Assembly: GCA_900545745.1 (NCBI GenBank)
Contig: URAD01000008.1
Location: 10,111-74,110 of the forward strand
DNA: 64,000 nt
Origin: an uncultured Collinsella sp.
GTDB lineage: Bacteria > Actinomycetota > Coriobacteriia > Coriobacteriales > Coriobacteriaceae
Direction: 5' to 3'
The position numbers were made by a program, and so were the translations under genes. Every line of letters begins with the position of its first letter. Within the stretch, counting starts at the first letter, position 1. Under the pieces are notes generated by a model. That model saw only the letters and a program-made list of their open reading frames with translations. It searched no databases and was not told the origin of the DNA. Below, in pieces: positions 54,389-63,046 of the stretch.

Positions 54389-54448
54389 GCGGCAGCGCGT
54401 CTGACCGAACGAGGGTATGGGGGCTCGTTCGGCCAGACGCGCCGCCGC
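54389..54448 (-). terminator. Strong hairpin/terminator downstream of the collapsed MFS gene
   Basis: 25-bp arms (GCGGCAGCGCGTCTGACCGA..., 54389-54413 and 54424-54448) with two mismatches. On the minus strand it is followed by GTTTTGTTTTTGTGCC. It insulates hisS from upstream transcription. Confidence 0.8.
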
Positions 54449-54455
54449 GACAGCC

Positions 54456-54517
54456 GATCCGCTTTCCTCCGACCCCTTCGGGTCACATGATCTGTTAGGG
54501 ACGGAGGAAAACGGATC
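54456..54517. repeat. Family D palindrome, copy 2 (long)
   Basis: GATCCGCTTTCCTCCG (54456-54471) pairs with CGGAGGAAAACGGATC (54502-54517) with one mismatch. The centre holds CCCTTCGGGTC. It is the extended form of 18931-18961. Confidence 0.7.
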
Positions 54518-54527
54518 ATTCGTAGGC

Positions 54528-54591
54528 CCGTGGCCGCCTTGAAAACCGAATGATGGTACGAGCATCCATTCGGCTTCCAGGGCAACCACGG
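54528..54591. repeat. Imperfect 25-bp inverted repeat
   Basis: CCGTGGCCGCCTTGAAAACC... (54528-54552) against 54567-54591 pairs at 20 of 25 positions, several differences being wobble pairs. It is the third consecutive hairpin between hisS and the MFS remnant. Confidence 0.65.
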
Positions 54592-54626
54592 ACAGAACGG
54601 GGCGAACAGAAAAGAGCGACGGACGT

Positions 54627-55076
54627 CTACTCCCCCGCCACGCTCGCGCGCAGCTTGGCAGCGATGGGCTCGGATACCAGCAGGAACACGAGCATGACCA
54701 CGGAGCACGCCAAGCACACGATCCAGGTGCTCGCAAAGGAGCCCGAAACGGCAAAGAGCACGTAGACCTGCCACAGCTCACCGACAAAGCTCATGCCAGC
54801 AAGCACCGCTGAGGTAGCGATAACGGTGAGCGAGCCCAATATGCGGCCACTCACCTTATCGGCAACATGGCCGATAACGAGCGAACCCACGACACTCACC
54901 ACGGTGGAGATAGCGTTGGAGATATTGTACTGGGCAAGCGTAATCCCGAGGTCGCTGACGATCAGCGGTTGGAACAGGCTCATGCAGTTGACGAAAATCG
55001 TGTAGCACGTGGCCATGATCACGAAGCCGGAGGTCACCACGAGCCAGCCGGGGAAGAACTTACGCTGCTGGGGCAT
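54627..55076 (-). pseudogene. Internally deleted MFS transporter gene
   Basis: 149-codon intact frame with a good start (AAAAGGAG before the ATG at 55076). The first ~110 residues are the N-terminal four helices of an MFS protein (FFPGWLVVTSGFVIMATCYT, then LIVSDLGITLAQYNISNAIS, then GHVADKVSGRILGSLTVIAT). The frame then jumps after YVLFAVSGSFAS to what looks like a final helix and tail (CLACSVVMLVFLLVSEPIAA). About 250 residues expected of a 400-residue transporter are missing, with the frame kept. It is most likely a nonfunctional deletion product. Confidence 0.7.
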
Positions 55077-55115
55077 ACTGCTCCTTTTAGACAAACGAAT
55101 AGCCTGCGCCGGGCG

Positions 55116-55205
55116 CCGGTAGTGCCCAAGATTGCCTTGAAAGACAAGGGCATAGGCCTTACGGCCATGCCCGCAGGCTTGAAAGGCAAGGTTGGGTGCT
55201 ACCGG
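55116..55205. repeat. Long imperfect hairpin at the amidohydrolase 3' end
   Basis: GGTAGTGCCCAA...TTGCCTT...GGGCATAGGCC pairs with GGCCATGCCC...AAGGCAA...TTGGGTGCTACC around TTAC. The right arm overlaps the stop codon of the M20 gene. It probably protects or ends that transcript. Confidence 0.65.
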
Positions 55206-56497
55206 TGGTCGGCGATATAGCCCAAAGCGACGGCGGTATAGGCCGCAGCACCGAGCGGCAGCTCGGCATCGTTAAAACGTGCCTTGGGATGGTGCTGGGC
55301 AAAGTGTTCGTCCGTGTCGGTTACGGCCGCGCCCACGGTAAAGTACGCACTCGGAATCTCGCTCGAGATAAGCGCGAAGTCCTCACTCGCCATGGCATGG
55401 AAAAGCGGCAAGAAAGCCGCCTTGGGCAGCACTGCGCCCACATAGCCAAGCGACGCCTGAGTCATATCGCTGTCGAGTACAAGCGGCGGAACATCCGAAA
55501 GCGTCTCGATGGTCGCCGGCGTACGATATGTTGTGGCAACGCCGTTAACGACCTCCGCGATGCGGGTCTTGAGGTGCTCCATGAGCTCAACATCGAAGCC
55601 GCGCAGCGTTCCCTCGAGCACGCAGGTGTCGGGGATGACGTTGGCCGCCAAGCCGCCAGCAAACTTACCAACGGTAAGTGCGACTTCCTTGGCCGCCGGC
55701 ACCTCGCGGGCGATAAGCTCCTGGAGCGCCAGGTGCACATGGACGCCGGCCGTGATGGGGTCGATGCAGATCTCGGGGCTCGAGCCATGGCCGCCCTTGC
55801 CCTGCAGCGTGATGCGGAAACCGTACACGCCCGAAAGCGCTGGACTGCCGTAGAGCACCAGGCCAAGCGGCGACTGGCTGTTGACATGCATGGCAAAGGC
55901 CGCCTGAGGGCGCGGGTTCTCGAGCAAGCCGTCGGCGATGGCGGCGCGGGCGCCCTCGAAGGTCTCCTCGCCCGGCTGGAACAGCAGTTTGACGGTGGCA
56001 TTGGCGTCGACGAGCTCGGCCTCGCGGGCCTTGAGCAGGCGCGCCGCACCAAGCAGCGCCGTCGCGTGCATATCGTGACCGCAAGCATGCATGCAGCCAT
56101 TGGTGGATGCAAAGGGCTCGCCGGATTCCTCGGCAACGGGCAGGGCATCCATATCGCCTCGGAGCATGACGACCGTTCCGGCCTGCTCGTCCTTGCGCGT
56201 GCCATTGCCCTGAGCGGCCGCGGCCGCACCGGCACCGATCAGGCCAACGACGCAGGAACCGTCGACGAGCGTGGTATGGGGGATGTCCATCTCGTCCAGA
56301 CGTGCCTGGATATAGGCAGACGTCTGCGGAAGATTGTTACCGAGCTCGGGCATCTGGTGTAGATCGTGTCGCCACGCAGCGAGCTCGTCTGCAAAAGCCT
56401 GAGCTTCTGCGACAAGACCGTCACCGATAGCGGTCTGCGCCGCTGTGGTAGCCTGAGGCGCTGGTTGCGGTTGAAAATCGGACAGAGCTGGTACCAT
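55199..56497 (-). CDS. M20-family metal-dependent amidohydrolase
   Basis: 432-residue peptidase/amidohydrolase of the IAA-amino-acid hydrolase/HipO/AbgB group. Visible motifs: RHDLHQMPELG, MLRGDMDALPV, the metal site HACGHDMHATALLG, GEETFEGAR, the dimerisation domain (GKGGHGSSPEICIDPI) and the late metal histidine near FAQHHPKARFN. Such enzymes cleave N-acyl or N-aromatic-acyl amino acids. The ATG at 56497 was chosen for GGAGGG upstream; the frame extends far further but over the terminator at 56573. The N-terminus has a Gln/Ala/Thr-rich leader of about 30 residues, not a signal peptide. Confidence 0.88.
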   Translation of the reverse strand: MVPALSDFQPQPAPQATTAAQTAIGDGLVAEAQAFADELAAWRHDLHQMPELGNNLPQTSAYIQARLDEMDIPHTTLVDGSCVVGLIGAGAAAAAQGNGTRKDEQAGTVVMLRGDMDALPVAEESGEPFASTNGCMHACGHDMHATALLGAARLLKAREAELVDANATVKLLFQPGEETFEGARAAIADGLLENPRPQAAFAMHVNSQSPLGLVLYGSPALSGVYGFRITLQGKGGHGSSPEICIDPITAGVHVHLALQELIAREVPAAKEVALTVGKFAGGLAANVIPDTCVLEGTLRGFDVELMEHLKTRIAEVVNGVATTYRTPATIETLSDVPPLVLDSDMTQASLGYVGAVLPKAAFLPLFHAMASEDFALISSEIPSAYFTVGAAVTDTDEHFAQHHPKARFNDAELPLGAAAYTAVALGYIADHR

Positions 56498-56572
56498 AGA
56501 TGCCCTCCAGTAACGTTTTTGCAGCACGCACTTTGATAGCGTAAAGTGCAAGGCACAACTGTAAGGGCATGA

Positions 56573-56602
56573 CATAAAAAATGCCGCCCTGGGAGGGCGG
56601 CG
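56573..56602 (-). terminator. Terminator after the EamA gene
   Basis: GCCGCCCT / AGGGCGGC perfect 8-bp stem with GGG loop, then ATTTTTTATG on the minus strand. Confidence 0.9.
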
Positions 56603-56613
56603 CAACAAGTTGT

Positions 56614-57597
56614 TTACAATTGCGGGTGTGATTTTCGGCGCAAGAAATCGAAATGCGTCTCGCTCAAAATAATCGACAGGAAGATGAGCGCAAAGCCGGC
56701 AAGCAGGCGCGAGGTGAGCGCCTCCCCCATCAGCAGCACCGAGAACAGCACGCCCGAGGGGGACTCCATCGAAAGAAGCAGTGAGCCCGTCGAGGCCGAG
56801 ACATGCGCCAAGCCGACGTTTTGGATGAGCAGAGCCGCGCATGTGCAACCAACCGAGAGAAACGCCATCGCGCTGATAAAGCTCGGCGTCCACATGGACA
56901 GAGGCGCTTGGGTCTCGAATAGCAGCGACGTTGCCAGGCTCAGCACGCCGTTGCCCACAAACATCCAAAACGTGATGACGTTGATGTCCATTTTGCGACC
57001 GTACTTGGCAGTCACCGCCATCTGGATGGCGAAAAAGACCGCACCCGCCAGCGTAATGACATCACCGATGTTGAATTCAACGCTATCGAGCGCCACCAAG
57101 CCAATGCCCGCCAAGCACAGCAGCGCCGCGCCCAGGTTATAGCGGGTGAGTTTTTCGCCGCTCAGAAAATAGCTCGCGAACGGCACAACGATGCAATACG
57201 TGCCCGTCAAAAAAGCATTCTTGCCCGCCGTGGTGTGCGCCAGACCGACTGTCTGCAGGGCGTAGGCGGCCCACATAAGTGCGCCCATGCCAAGTCCGAC
57301 GATAAGGTTGCGGGCGTTGAGGTGCGCGATGATGCGCTTGTGGAAGATGAAAAACATGACCAACGCCGCAGGCAGAAAGCGCACGTAGAGCAGTTCGAAC
57401 ACCGGAATGGTGTCGAGCGCGTCCTTCATGGTCGTAAAGGAGTAGCCCCAGACGACTGCCACCGAAAGCAGCAGGACTTTCCAGAACAGCGGCGAGCGAG
57501 CGCCGGCGCCGCGGGAGGTGCCGCCCGCGCCCAGGTCCTCGCGAGCAACAGGGCTATCGGGCATCATTTCGATATTGTCAGTGGCATGCTGGGCCAT
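56614..57597 (-). CDS. EamA/DMT-family transporter
   Basis: 327-residue inner-membrane protein with ten predicted helices in two EamA repeats (WKVLLLSVAVVWGYSFTTMK at the start of the first, ITLAGAVFFAIQMAVTAKYG at the second). DMT proteins export amino acids or metabolites; no specific substrate is evident. The ATG at 57597 follows GAGGA. The cytoplasmic N-terminus (about 36 residues) is polar and Gly-rich. The nearby amidohydrolase could supply its substrate, but a terminator separates them. Confidence 0.87.
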   Translation of the reverse strand: MAQHATDNIEMMPDSPVAREDLGAGGTSRGAGARSPLFWKVLLLSVAVVWGYSFTTMKDALDTIPVFELLYVRFLPAALVMFFIFHKRIIAHLNARNLIVGLGMGALMWAAYALQTVGLAHTTAGKNAFLTGTYCIVVPFASYFLSGEKLTRYNLGAALLCLAGIGLVALDSVEFNIGDVITLAGAVFFAIQMAVTAKYGRKMDINVITFWMFVGNGVLSLATSLLFETQAPLSMWTPSFISAMAFLSVGCTCAALLIQNVGLAHVSASTGSLLLSMESPSGVLFSVLLMGEALTSRLLAGFALIFLSIILSETHFDFLRRKSHPQL

Positions 57598-57665
57598 AGG
57601 GCATCCTCGCGCTCAATCTGGGCGTGGTGTCCGCACGCGCATGGCTGCGTGCCGCCTCATGGTCA

Positions 57666-57701
57666 AATAAAAGCAGGGCGCACCGGACCCCCGGCACGCC
57701 C
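57666..57701 (-). terminator. Terminator after the YhgE/Pip pair
   Basis: GGGCG..CCGG / CCGG..CGCCC stem with a 2x2 internal loop, then TGCTTTTATTTG on the minus strand, about 100 bp past the stop. Confidence 0.65.
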
Positions 57702-57798
57702 CGCTACTGTAGCAACAACCAAGCAGCCCGTGCAATTCACTACGCTAAAGCATCGGGTTGGAAGATCTCGATGTTCCGACGGCGTTTACGTTGCTGAA

Positions 57799-59988
57799 CT
57801 AAATCAATTTGGTTGACTCCAGTTTTTCGATGATCCAGTCGTTGGCTTTGATGACCGGGCGGCGGAAGACGACGCCCAGTGCCAGCGACGGAATCAGATA
57901 GCTCGCCAGAATGCCTAGCTCAATCCAGTACTCCATGTGGTACGCACCGGCCATGGCGGCATGCATGGCGTTGATGCCGTGGGTGAACGGCAGGAACGGA
58001 TAGATCGCCTGGAACACGGGGCCGGTCATCTCGATGGGGAACGTGCCGCCCGAACCGCCGACCTGCATGACCAGCAGCACGACGGCGAGCGCCTTGCCGA
58101 TATCGCCAAACGAAACCGTAAGCGTGTAGACGATATTGGAGAACACGAGACTCGCGACCCAGCCCGCCAGCACAAACTGCAGCGGGTCGTCGCACTGGAT
58201 GCCAAAGAACAGGATGTCGCCCGCACACACGAGCGTTGCCTGCAGCAGGGCCAGACCGCCAAAGAACAGGTAGCGGCCCAGGTAGATCTCGTGCAGGCGC
58301 ACGGGGATGAGCTCGTTGATAAGCTCATCGTCAACCGAGACCTTCATCATGGCCGCCAGCACGATCGAGCCGACCCAGAGCGACAGAATCGTGTAGAACG
58401 GCGCCATGGCCGAGCCGTAGTTGCGGATCGGATAGACCGGCTTGCGATCGAGCGCGACGGGGCCGGAAAGCGACACGGCCAGACCCTCGGGATCGTTGCC
58501 AATCATCGTCTTGATCGTGGCGAGGTCATCCGACATCAAGGCGCCGTCGAGCTCGTCCTTAAACGCACTGATCTTGTCCGACGCCTCGCCCAGCTGATTA
58601 GAAGCCTTGTTGACCAGCTTTGCAGCCTTGGAGAGGCCCTTTGCCAGCGAACCGGATGCGTCGGTCAGGCCGCCTACGGCGCTATCCAGGTCGCCCGAGA
58701 TGCCATCAAGCGAGTCCAGAATGCCCGAAACCGTCTTCTTGAGCTCCTTGGCCTTAACCGAGAACGTGGAATCGTAATCGGATTTGGCACCCGCGATGCC
58801 GGCCTTGGCATCAGCGATGGCCTGATCGACCTCGGCACGCGAGTTGTTGACCTCGGCCATGCTATCGGAGAGAGACTTCGCGGTAGCCGCCAGATCCTTG
58901 GCATTGTTGCGGTACTCAACGGCGATTCTGCCCAGCGACGTCGCGGCGGACTTGAGGCCGTCCTTCAAATTCTCATCGCTCACCTGGTCGGCAAGGCTGC
59001 GGAGCTGATCGGCCATCGCATCGATATCCTTGGCGCGCGCATTGAGGGCCGCAGCGGCATCGTTGAGTTGGGACACCGTAAGGTCGACATGCTGGTTTGC
59101 GGTGTCGAACGCCTTCGCGAGCTCGGCAGACACATTGTCGAACGAACCAGCACTTCCATCGATTGCGGCATCGATGGCATCGTTTGCCGCCTTAAGCGCT
59201 TCTTTGGAATCATCGATACCGCTTTTGGCATGTTCCATGAGCTGCTTTGTCGACTCATCGACGGCACCGGTCTGCTTGAGCATGCCGCTCGCCGACGTCA
59301 GCGAATCGGACGTGGAGCTCAAAATGCCCGCCAGCGACGAAGCATTTGCCTGAACGTCTCGCAGGTCCTCAATCGAATCGCCGAGCGTCGAGGACAGGTT
59401 AGCGATAAAGTTGCTGACCTGGTCGGTGCTCATGTAATCGAGCAGGCTGGACACCGTCTTAAGACCGATGCTCGTAATGGTCTCGGTAAAAGTTTCGTTA
59501 ACCTGGCTCTGGACGGCGCTCGAACCCTTCTCGGTCACGATCTGCGCAATGGCGTTGGCCTTCTGATTCTCGTAGAACTCGATATCGGCATGCTTCACGT
59601 CGGTCGAGAAAAGCGTCATCATGTCAGCGCTAAACGTTTTGGGGATAACGACGGCAGCATAGTACGCGCCCGACTTAACGCCCTCGATAGCCTTTTCGCG
59701 ATTGTTGAGCACAACCCAATCGAAGCTCTCGTTGCCGCGTAGGGTGGCGGTCACGTTTTCGCCCACGTTAACCTCGACGGGGATCAAATCGCTCTCGTAA
59801 CCCTCATCGGTGTTGACCACGGCGATCTTAAGATTGCCGGTGTTGCCGTACGGATCCCAGCTGCCGGCGATGTTAAACCACGCGTACAGACACGGTACGA
59901 TAATGAGGCCCATCACGACAACCAAGCCGATCACGGAGCGAGACACGTTTTGGACATCGCGCTTAAACAGATGCAGGATGTTCTTCAT
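57799..59988 (-). CDS. YhgE/Pip-family membrane protein (second of pair)
   Basis: 729-residue membrane protein of the YhgE/phage-infection-protein/ESX-EsaA-like group. One N-terminal helix (IGLVVVMGLIIVPCLYAWFN) is followed by the signature GSWDPYGNTG. A large extracellular region (about 50-500) carries a helical heptad-like stretch rich in Asp/Ala/Ser (around 200-460). Five or six C-terminal helices form an ABC-2-type domain (LPFTHGINAMHAAMAGAY). The ATG at 59988 comes directly after the stop of its upstream partner, with AAAGGAGG inside that gene. Roles suggested for the family include phage receptor and export of small proteins or lipids. Confidence 0.85.
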   Translation of the reverse strand: MKNILHLFKRDVQNVSRSVIGLVVVMGLIIVPCLYAWFNIAGSWDPYGNTGNLKIAVVNTDEGYESDLIPVEVNVGENVTATLRGNESFDWVVLNNREKAIEGVKSGAYYAAVVIPKTFSADMMTLFSTDVKHADIEFYENQKANAIAQIVTEKGSSAVQSQVNETFTETITSIGLKTVSSLLDYMSTDQVSNFIANLSSTLGDSIEDLRDVQANASSLAGILSSTSDSLTSASGMLKQTGAVDESTKQLMEHAKSGIDDSKEALKAANDAIDAAIDGSAGSFDNVSAELAKAFDTANQHVDLTVSQLNDAAAALNARAKDIDAMADQLRSLADQVSDENLKDGLKSAATSLGRIAVEYRNNAKDLAATAKSLSDSMAEVNNSRAEVDQAIADAKAGIAGAKSDYDSTFSVKAKELKKTVSGILDSLDGISGDLDSAVGGLTDASGSLAKGLSKAAKLVNKASNQLGEASDKISAFKDELDGALMSDDLATIKTMIGNDPEGLAVSLSGPVALDRKPVYPIRNYGSAMAPFYTILSLWVGSIVLAAMMKVSVDDELINELIPVRLHEIYLGRYLFFGGLALLQATLVCAGDILFFGIQCDDPLQFVLAGWVASLVFSNIVYTLTVSFGDIGKALAVVLLVMQVGGSGGTFPIEMTGPVFQAIYPFLPFTHGINAMHAAMAGAYHMEYWIELGILASYLIPSLALGVVFRRPVIKANDWIIEKLESTKLI

Positions 59989-62805
59989 TTATGCCTCACC
60001 TCCTTTGGAGTGCTTGCCAAGCGCGGTGGTATCTCCATCATTTGTGGCTGTGCTGTCGCTGCCCTGAGATTTATGGTGCGAGCCGATATGCGGCAAGCGG
60101 CCCGTGGACTGATCGCCGCCCTTGGCACCACGCTCGCTGGCGTTGAGGCCAAACATGTGGCGGGCGGCAGGAATGGCGGCCGTGTGTTCGCGCATCTCGC
60201 GACGCAGGTCCTCATCCGAAAGCGCCGAGATGCGCATCTGGGTATTGAGGCTCGCTCGGATATATTCGATATTGATAAGCCAGCCGCAGATGGCAATAAC
60301 CGAGATGATCCAAATGACAAGCAGGATGATCTTGCCGTTATTGTCGATATCGAGAACCGTCGACAGGACAAAGAGCAGGACCTGAACGCCCACCACGGCG
60401 GCAAAACCGCCCTTGATGTAGTACGGGTAGCGATGTTCAAAGGCGACCGCATGATCGAGCAGTTCGCGACGGTACGAATCGGAATCGAGCATGACGCGCA
60501 TGGCCGTGCGCAGCGAGTAGCGCTGGCGCGGCAGGTCGTTGGACTCGCAAATCATCATACCGGTCGTGGAGAGCTGTTTATCAAAGAGCAGGTTAAGGTT
60601 GAGCAGCAGCGGACGCAGCTGCAGGCCGATAAAGAGCGCCACGATCAAGAACACGCCCAGAATGCACAGGTTAAACAGGTAGTTGAACGAATACATGCCG
60701 CCGACCGTCTCGCGCAGCAGATTGATGCCGTAGGTAAAGGGCAGCAGCGGGTGCAGCCACTGGAAGAAGCCGGGCATCATCTCGATGGGGTACATGCCCG
60801 ACGAACCCGGGATCTGCACGATGACGAGAATGACGCCGATAGCCTTGCCGATATGCTTAAACGTGGTGGACAGCGCATAGATGATATTGACGTAGGTGAA
60901 CGAAATGGCGATGCCGCCCAGCACGAACAGCAGCGGGCTGACGCACTGCACGCCAATCACCAGATCGCCTACCGTAACGATGATGGCCTGCAACGCGCCC
61001 AGGATCACCATGAGCAACCAGCGGCCAAAGTAGCCTTGGCGCGCCGTAAAGCTGCCAACACCTTCACGGTCGACCTCGAGCTTGTAAATGGCGATGAGCA
61101 CATAGCCGCCCACCCAAAGCGCCAGATTGGTGTAGAAGGGAGCGATGCCCGAGCCAAAGCTCTTGACCGGATAGATTGACTTGGACGTCAACTCAACCGG
61201 AGACGCCATGAAATCTGCCACGTCATTGACATCGACGCCCATCAGATCGGCCAGCTCGCCCATGGACTCGGAGGTCTGCAGCGCCGCGATGTCATTGGCG
61301 GCGGTTGCAAGCTTGTCCTGGACCTTGGCAAGCGAGGAATCGGTCTGGGACAGCGTGGTCTTGGCCTGGCCGAGCGTAGCGCTAAGCTGCGCCAACGTGC
61401 CGCGCGCATTTGCAAGTGTAGGTGTCATACCCGAGACGATACCGGTCAGGTCGCCCGAAACGGCAGCAAAAGAGTCGAGCGCGCTCGAGGCCTTCGGCAG
61501 CGCGTTTTGGCCCAAGTCCGTCTGGGCTTGGCCAAGGTTGGTCGCACCGGTATGAATTGCGTTATTGATAGCGTCACTGGCACCCGAAACAGCCGCTGCG
61601 TCATTCGCCATGGCGCTCGACTGCGCGGACAGACCGTCCTTGATGCTCTGAAGCTTTTCATTCTGCTCTCGAAGCAAATCGATGGTCGATACAATGCGCG
61701 CGTCAATTTCCTCGGAACCTGTCGACGTGTCATTGGCGAGAATCTCTAAGTGCCCGATAACGGCCTTATTGTGGTCGATCGTCGCTTGGAGAGACTCGAG
61801 CGAGTTGTCGATACGGGTGGTCGTAGATGTGACCGTGCCCGTCAGCTTGCCGATGGCAGCGTTCGCAGAGGCTGACGTCTTGGTGAGCGCAAGGCTGCCT
61901 TCCGAGAGCGCCTTGGAGAGCGAGGCGACAGAGTTGCCCGCCGTGGCGCGAGCCTCGCCCAGCAGGTCATTGCCCTGGGAGATCGCCTGCGTCAGCGACG
62001 GCGCCTGACCCTGCAGACCGGCAAGTGCCGCATCTGCCGAGGCAATGGAACCACTCGTCTTATCGATGGCGGCATTCATGTCGCCAATCGAATCACGCAC
62101 TTCGCCCAACGTATCGGAAGCCTCTGATACCGAACCGGCCAACGAATCCTGAGTCTGGGTTGCCTTGTCCTTTAAATCGACTCCGGCATCCTTGGCAATA
62201 CTGGCAACGGTCTCGCCCACCGTGGAGACAAATTCCGAGTTGATCTGCTCCTCGATGGTGTTTGCACCGGTGTCGGTAACCTTGGGCGCAATAGCGCTCT
62301 TCTTCTCATTGACGTAGTACGTAAGCTTGGGCTGATGGTAGTTGCCGTCGAGCATCGAAACCAGGTTATCCGAGAAGTTCTTGGGGACTACGATGGCCGC
62401 ATAGTACTCACCGCTCTCGACGCCCTCTTTGGCATCGGCCGCAGAATCGACGAAGGTCCAGCCCAGCTGATCGTTCTCCTTGAGCTGATCGACGACCTGA
62501 TCGCCCGCGTTGAGCTCGCCCACCAGGTCGTTTTGGGTGCCCCGATCGTTGTTGGCGATGGCAATCTTGATGCCCTGGGTGTTTCCGTACGGATCCCAGT
62601 TGGCCACGATGTTGTACCAGGCATACAGCGAGGGAATAACGCACACGCCAAGGGTAACCACCAAGGCGACGGGGTTCACAAGCAGTCGCTTAATGTCGCG
62701 CTTAAATATCGCAAAGGAGACCTTTGCATTGGATAGTTTGCTGCCGAGACTCACGCTTGGACCATCCATCCTGTCGTTGAATCGAATCGTACTATCGACA
62801 ACCAT
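59989..62805 (-). CDS. YhgE/Pip-family membrane protein (first of pair)
   Basis: 938-residue paralogue of the next gene, with the same plan: N-terminal helix and NWDPYGNTQG, a long extracellular helical region rich in Ala/Ser/Thr (about 190-560), then ABC-2-type C-terminal helices (LPFTYGINLLRETVGGMY). It has an extra cytoplasmic and two-helix C-terminal module (GGFAAVVGVQVLLFVLSTVL, LLVIWIISVIAICGWLINIE) and a basic Gly/Ser-rich tail. The ATG at 62805 has no clear ribosome site; an in-frame ATG at 62769 is an alternative. The two proteins probably work as a heteromer. Confidence 0.83.
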   Translation of the reverse strand: MVVDSTIRFNDRMDGPSVSLGSKLSNAKVSFAIFKRDIKRLLVNPVALVVTLGVCVIPSLYAWYNIVANWDPYGNTQGIKIAIANNDRGTQNDLVGELNAGDQVVDQLKENDQLGWTFVDSAADAKEGVESGEYYAAIVVPKNFSDNLVSMLDGNYHQPKLTYYVNEKKSAIAPKVTDTGANTIEEQINSEFVSTVGETVASIAKDAGVDLKDKATQTQDSLAGSVSEASDTLGEVRDSIGDMNAAIDKTSGSIASADAALAGLQGQAPSLTQAISQGNDLLGEARATAGNSVASLSKALSEGSLALTKTSASANAAIGKLTGTVTSTTTRIDNSLESLQATIDHNKAVIGHLEILANDTSTGSEEIDARIVSTIDLLREQNEKLQSIKDGLSAQSSAMANDAAAVSGASDAINNAIHTGATNLGQAQTDLGQNALPKASSALDSFAAVSGDLTGIVSGMTPTLANARGTLAQLSATLGQAKTTLSQTDSSLAKVQDKLATAANDIAALQTSESMGELADLMGVDVNDVADFMASPVELTSKSIYPVKSFGSGIAPFYTNLALWVGGYVLIAIYKLEVDREGVGSFTARQGYFGRWLLMVILGALQAIIVTVGDLVIGVQCVSPLLFVLGGIAISFTYVNIIYALSTTFKHIGKAIGVILVIVQIPGSSGMYPIEMMPGFFQWLHPLLPFTYGINLLRETVGGMYSFNYLFNLCILGVFLIVALFIGLQLRPLLLNLNLLFDKQLSTTGMMICESNDLPRQRYSLRTAMRVMLDSDSYRRELLDHAVAFEHRYPYYIKGGFAAVVGVQVLLFVLSTVLDIDNNGKIILLVIWIISVIAICGWLINIEYIRASLNTQMRISALSDEDLRREMREHTAAIPAARHMFGLNASERGAKGGDQSTGRLPHIGSHHKSQGSDSTATNDGDTTALGKHSKGGEA

Positions 62806-62884
62806 TGTAGTAGGCGCTTTAACGTCTCAAAGCACAATGGTGTTGAGTTTTGCGGGTAGCAATATACTACGAAGATGAGTTAAC

Positions 62885-62896
62885 GTACAGTTGTAC
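62885..62896. promoter_or_regulatory. GTACA-N2-TGTAC dyad upstream of the YhgE/Pip pair
   Basis: A short perfect palindrome-like site, 80 bp before the first start codon, near an AT-rich tract with TAGTATATT that could be a minus-strand -10. TetR-type regulators often use such sites. It is too short to be sure. Confidence 0.3.
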
Positions 62897-62945
62897 AGTA
62901 TCTTAAATTTCAGCAGGTCACAAAACCACAACCCGCACAAATAAA

Positions 62946-62970
62946 TGATCCCTTGGGGACGGAGGGATCA
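62946..62970. repeat. TGATCCCT/AGGGATCA hairpin, family D relative
   Basis: Perfect 8-bp stem around TGGGGACGG. The loop and stem resemble 18931-18961 and 54456-54517. It lies just outside the IS element. Confidence 0.5.
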
Positions 62971-63046
62971 TTCAAAAGGAAACGAGAGTGGAAAATCTCT
63001 CACTTCAAGCCCGCATTGGGGGTGCGGACGATTTCTTGGACCGCGC

